Shown: one piece after another, positions 13,370-14,933 of the stretch | Layout of the letters: each line of letters starts with the position of its first letter | Numbering within the stretch: position 1 is the stretch's first letter | Assembly (NCBI RefSeq): GCF_000725485.1 | Contig: NZ_JOAG01000081.1 | Location: forward strand, 1 to 14,933 | Direction of reading: 5' to 3' | Length of the DNA: 14,933 nt | From: Nonomuraea candida | GTDB taxonomy: Bacteria; Actinomycetota; Actinomycetes; Streptosporangiales; Streptosporangiaceae | Translations under genes and position numbers: made by a program | Notes under the pieces: model-generated | What the model saw: only the letters and a program-made list of their open reading frames with translations | Database searches by the model: none | What the model was told of the DNA's origin: nothing

Positions 13370-13486
13370 GGCCTAAGTATGAGGTTTGTGCTCAAATTGG
13401 GCCTCGAACTTGCCTGCGATCGCTCGTCCGTGTGACGAAGCCGCTGAGACCCCCTTAGAGCAGGCCATGGCGAGAGGTTGCCACCA

Positions 13487-14933
13487 GTGAGGACAACAAC
13501 GACCGATCCCGGTCGTGGTAACGCTCCGGACTTGCCGGAAAAGTCCGTGGGCGGTGCGGTGAAGGAGACGCAGCCGCCCAGGACGGGTAGTTTTTTCGCG
13601 CTGCGTAACTGGCGCGTACGCACACGCCTCATCGCCCTCATCGCCATTCCCACGATCGTGGCCGTGATCCTGGGCGCCCTGCGCGTCACCACCTCGATCA
13701 CCAGCGCGCAGCAGTACCAGCTCATCAACGACGCCGGAAGGCTGGTCGCCCAGATCGGCGAGCTCTCCCGCGACCTCGGCCTCGAACGTGACCTGGCCGC
13801 CCGCTACGTCGCCTCCGGCAAGCGGGCCTCGGCGGGGGAGAAGCTGGAGAGCCAGCAGCGGATCGTGGACGCCAACGTCGACCGCACCCTCGAACTGGCC
13901 AAGAGCACCGAGACCTCGCTGTCCGACCTGGGCCGCAGGACCCTCGACCGGATCGAGGTCCGGCTCGGCCAGATCGCCTCGCTGCGCGACACGGTGGCAA
14001 ACCAGCAGCTGCCGCCGCTGCCGACGGTGGAGAAATACTCCGAGACCATCGCCGACATGCTGCTGCTCTACGACGAGCTCGGCCAGGGCTCCACCGACGA
14101 GCAGCTCACCGCCACGGCCGCCGCGCTGCGCGCCATCGCCCGCGCCGAGGAGGAGGCCTCCAAGCAGCGGGCGCTGCTGACGATCGCGCTCGTGCGCGGC
14201 TTCTTCGAGCAGCCGGAGTTCACCGCCTTCCTCGACGCCCGCTCGCGCAGGGAGAGCGAGCGCGCCTCGTTCACCGCGGTGGCCACGCCGGCCCAGCGCC
14301 AGGACTTCGACAACACGGTGGCCAGCCAGAAGGTCGGCCGCGCCGAGTTCTACATCAGCCGCGCCGTGCTGCTCAACAACAACGGCCAGTCTCTGGGCCG
14401 GCTCGACAACTCCACCACCAGGGACGTCGAGAGCTGGTTCGAGGCCATCTCCGACACCGTCGACCGGCTCCACCAGGTGCAGAAGTCGCTGTCGGTGCAG
14501 GTGGCCACGCGCAGCGCCGACGTCGCCAGCGGCGACAGGCAACTGGCCGCGATCAACATCGGCATCGTGGTCGTGCTGCTGCTCCTGGTCCTGGCGATCA
14601 CCGTCCTCATGGCCGGCTCGCTCGTACGCCCGCTGCGCCGCCTGCGCGGCGACGCCCTGAAGATCGCCGGCCACACGCTGCCCGACCTGGTGCGCCAGCT
14701 GCGCAACAACGACGTCGACCCGGCGCAGCTCCACGTCCCGCCCATCGAGATCAACTCCAAGGACGAGATCGGTGAAGTGGCGCGGGCCTTCGACGAGGTG
14801 CACCGCGAGGCCGTCCGCCTGGCCGGTGAGGAGTCCCGCCTGCGCAGCAACGTCAACGCGATGTTCGTGAACCTGTCGCGGCGCAGCCAGACGCTGGTGG
14901 AGCGGCAGATCACCCTGATCGACGGTCTGGAGC
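13487..14933 (+). CDS. Nitrate/nitrite-sensing (NIT) domain sensor histidine kinase-like protein, N-terminal part; 3' truncated by window edge
   Basis: The GTG start at 13487 has GAGAGG nine bases upstream; the frame is closed further upstream by TGA at 13445. The 482 complete codons give: a polar N-terminus (1-45); a first membrane helix (about 48-66, LIALIAIPTIVAVILGAL); an extracellular all-helical NIT domain (about 70-345: ELSRDLGLERDLAARYV, RAEEEASKQRALLTIAL, RAEFYISRAVL); a second helix (353-377, INIGIVVVLLLLVLAITVLM); a HAMP domain (378-450); and the start of the conserved FVNLSRRSQTLVERQITLID segment. The ATPase domain would follow beyond the window. This is the first gene of a conservon and belongs to the same family as the kinase fragment at the left edge. 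NIT domains were named for nitrate/nitrite sensing, but the ligand in these actinobacterial proteins is not established. Confidence 0.93.
   Translation, partial: MRTTTTDPGRGNAPDLPEKSVGGAVKETQPPRTGSFFALRNWRVRTRLIALIAIPTIVAVILGALRVTTSITSAQQYQLINDAGRLVAQIGELSRDLGLERDLAARYVASGKRASAGEKLESQQRIVDANVDRTLELAKSTETSLSDLGRRTLDRIEVRLGQIASLRDTVANQQLPPLPTVEKYSETIADMLLLYDELGQGSTDEQLTATAAALRAIARAEEEASKQRALLTIALVRGFFEQPEFTAFLDARSRRESERASFTAVATPAQRQDFDNTVASQKVGRAEFYISRAVLLNNNGQSLGRLDNSTTRDVESWFEAISDTVDRLHQVQKSLSVQVATRSADVASGDRQLAAINIGIVVVLLLLVLAITVLMAGSLVRPLRRLRGDALKIAGHTLPDLVRQLRNNDVDPAQLHVPPIEINSKDEIGEVARAFDEVHREAVRLAGEESRLRSNVNAMFVNLSRRSQTLVERQITLIDGLE

Larger units (their letters stand above)
13097..13486. 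promoter_or_regulatory. 390-base divergent intergenic region between the transport operon and the second kinase gene
   Basis: No gene is supported here. The stretch 13190-13265 is strikingly AT-rich against the GC-rich flanks, as expected of a promoter region serving SBP3 leftward and the kinase rightward. It holds the inverted GCACTTTAT repeat and the leftward promoter candidate listed separately. A GGAAC-N18-CGTT pair (13343-13369), resembling ECF-sigma promoters, faces the kinase gene. The rest to 13486 shows no further structure that I can support beyond the kinase ribosome-binding site. Confidence 0.55.

Noticed and set aside
13151..13435. Open frame of 94 codons on the plus strand in the divergent intergenic region
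   Set aside because: It starts with GTG without a ribosome-binding site, has no actinobacterial third-position GC bias, covers the promoter core and inverted repeat, and its product resembles no family I know.
1..14933. Mobile element or transposase between the conservon fragments
   Set aside because: No transposase, integrase or terminal inverted repeats are visible, and base composition is uniform apart from the promoter region at 13190-13265. I also saw no tRNA or rRNA gene.

Overview
The window is high-GC actinobacterial DNA. GTG starts, ATGA/GTGA stop-start overlaps and two 'conservon' loci (NIT/HAMP sensor kinase-like protein, roadblock protein, DUF742 protein, small GTPase) point to Actinomycetia. 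The style fits Streptosporangiales such as Nonomuraea, but that placement is inferred from protein style and not tested.

Layout. (1) 1-2701, plus strand: the 3' part of a conservon, with the C-terminal half of the kinase-like protein, a roadblock/LC7 protein, a DUF742 protein and a small GTPase. Two of these look damaged: the roadblock protein lacks about 40 central residues, and the GTPase gene lacks its centre and is frameshifted. (2) 2725-5644, plus strand: a tight three-gene operon of aldehyde dehydrogenase, a small protein I cannot assign, and a nitrilase-superfamily protein in which two of the three catalytic residues are substituted (Cys to Ser, Lys to Arg). It has its own candidate promoter and a 7-codon leader ORF. 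(3) 5645-5719: a GC-rich convergent terminator region. (4) 5720-13096, minus strand: a transport operon read right to left as lipoprotein SBP3, permease A, permease B, O-methyltransferase, SBP2, SBP1, permease A', permease B'. These are two divergent copies of a NitT/TauT-type (sulfonate/nitrate/pyrimidine-like) importer with two different permeases each. There is no ATPase gene. (5) 13097-13486: a divergent regulatory region with an AT-rich core, a promoter candidate bracketed by a 9-bp inverted repeat, and an ECF-like promoter candidate facing right. (6) 13487-14933, plus strand: the 5' part of a second NIT/HAMP kinase-like gene, cut by the window end.

How the genes may work together (inference): the importer operon and the dehydrogenase/hydrolase-like operon converge on a shared terminator and may form one uptake-and-conversion locus for a small organic compound, possibly nitrogen-containing. 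It sits between two membrane-sensor conservon loci. The substrate cannot be named from sequence. The right-hand kinase fragment stops almost exactly where the left-hand fragment begins in the family's shared architecture. Either the window is a contig broken in a repeated kinase segment, or the locus is flanked by near-identical paralogues.
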